A stretch of 7,022 bases of DNA from JBJXFK01 sp046155505 (GTDB lineage Bacteria > Planctomycetota > Phycisphaerae > UBA1845 > Fen-1342). The stretch lies in NCBI GenBank assembly GCA_046155505.1, contig JBJXFK010000017.1, forward strand, positions 1-7,022, in the 5' to 3' direction. The position numbers were made by a program, and so were the translations under genes. The notes below the pieces were generated by a model that saw only the letters and a program-made list of their open reading frames with translations, searched no databases and had not been told where the DNA came from. Shown here piece by piece: positions 6,745 through 7,022 of the stretch; within the stretch, counting starts at the first letter, position 1; every line of letters begins with the position of its first letter.

Positions 6745-7022
6745 TCACCGCAGCCTCAGGCCCACCATCGTCAGATCATCCGACTGCTCCGCCAGTCCCA
6801 CGAACCGGCGAATATCCCAACGAATCTGCCGCAGCGCCTGATCCGCCGGCTGCGAGCCGTGCTGCAGCAGCGATTCGACCAGCCGTTCGCGTCCGAACGT
6901 CTGGCTCGCGAAATCCATCGCCTCGATAACGCCGTCGGTATAGAGCAGGCACAAATCGCCGGGGCGCAGCGCGACGCGATCGGCCTCATATTTCTCATTC
7001 GGATCGATGCCCAGCACCAGCC
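6745..7022 (-). CDS. SpoIIE/RsbU-type PP2C phosphatase, C-terminal end (5' partial)
   Basis: The minus-strand frame runs from the window edge to TGA at 6747-6745 and gives 91 full codons. The GTG at 7017 is internal: LVLGIDPNEKYEA is the familiar segment before the PP2C core motifs of this family, in which LGI or similar precedes the metal-site region. DLCLLYTDGVIEAMD (YTDG at 6942-6931) and QSDDLTMVGLRLR (Asp-Asp at 6780-6775) are the two C-terminal signature motifs of SpoIIE-like phosphatases, whose Asp residues bind catalytic Mn2+ or Mg2+. These enzymes dephosphorylate Ser/Thr, typically on anti-sigma-factor antagonists, in partner-switching stress or signalling pathways. The N-terminal sensor region (PAS, GAF, response regulator, HAMP or other) lies outside the window, so the signal and substrate are unknown. 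The gene converges on the K-like gene and ends in its own hairpin, so a functional link with the pseudopilins is not implied. Confidence 0.9.
   Translation of the reverse strand, partial: LVLGIDPNEKYEADRVALRPGDLCLLYTDGVIEAMDFASQTFGRERLVESLLQHGSQPADQALRQIRWDIRRFVGLAEQSDDLTMVGLRLR

Overview
This 7,022-base window is GC-rich bacterial DNA. It holds two large plus-strand genes for pilin-like secretion or pilus components, then the 3' end of a convergent minus-strand gene for a SpoIIE/RsbU-type protein phosphatase. Three traits suggest the PVC superphylum, most likely Planctomycetota (possibly Phycisphaerae): a pseudopilin-like protein far larger than the proteobacterial norm, calcium-motif signatures of the DxDGDGxxD type, and GspJ/GspK-like features in proteins of otherwise unfamiliar sequence. 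The lineage is inferred from protein style; there is no rRNA or other marker in the window.

Layout: (1) Bases 1-1322 (+) are the C-terminal part of a GspJ/PilW-like minor pseudopilin whose start lies before the window. (2) Bases 1323-1590 are intergenic. They hold a strong GC-rich hairpin just after the first stop codon, a 9-bp inverted repeat whose loop contains a CATAAT box, and a good ribosome binding site in front of a GTG start. (3) Bases 1591-6582 (+) are one uninterrupted 1,663-codon gene. Its ends look like GspK: an N-terminal class III pilin-like signal and helix without Glu5, a GRIDINAAP motif, a SIGEL segment and a TTRSNTFTV segment near the C-terminus. About 1,250 residues of extra, mostly unrecognised sequence are inserted between the helix and the GspK-like core. 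(4) Bases 6583-6744 are a repeat-built convergent intergenic region. It has three perfect GGGTTCA heptamers on one side, a degenerate array of the inverted heptamer (TGAACCC) on the other, and between them a GC-rich hairpin with a T-tract on the minus strand. (5) Bases 6745-7022 (-) are the C-terminus of a PP2C-type SpoIIE family phosphatase.

How the genes fit together: J-like followed by K-like matches the order of minor pseudopilin genes in type II secretion operons (G-H-I-J-K) and the PilW-PilX order of type IV pilus operons. In type II systems the I, J and K proteins form the tip of the pseudopilus. Here the pair is separated by a hairpin and a possible new promoter, and no gspL/gspM-like gene follows. 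The K-like gene may therefore be a separately controlled last gene of its cluster. The most notable items are the giant K-like protein with its scattered calcium-type motifs, the heptamer repeat element with a canonical G-quadruplex pattern next to the phosphatase stop codon, and a perfect palindrome inside the K-like gene that encodes the only cysteine in the protein.
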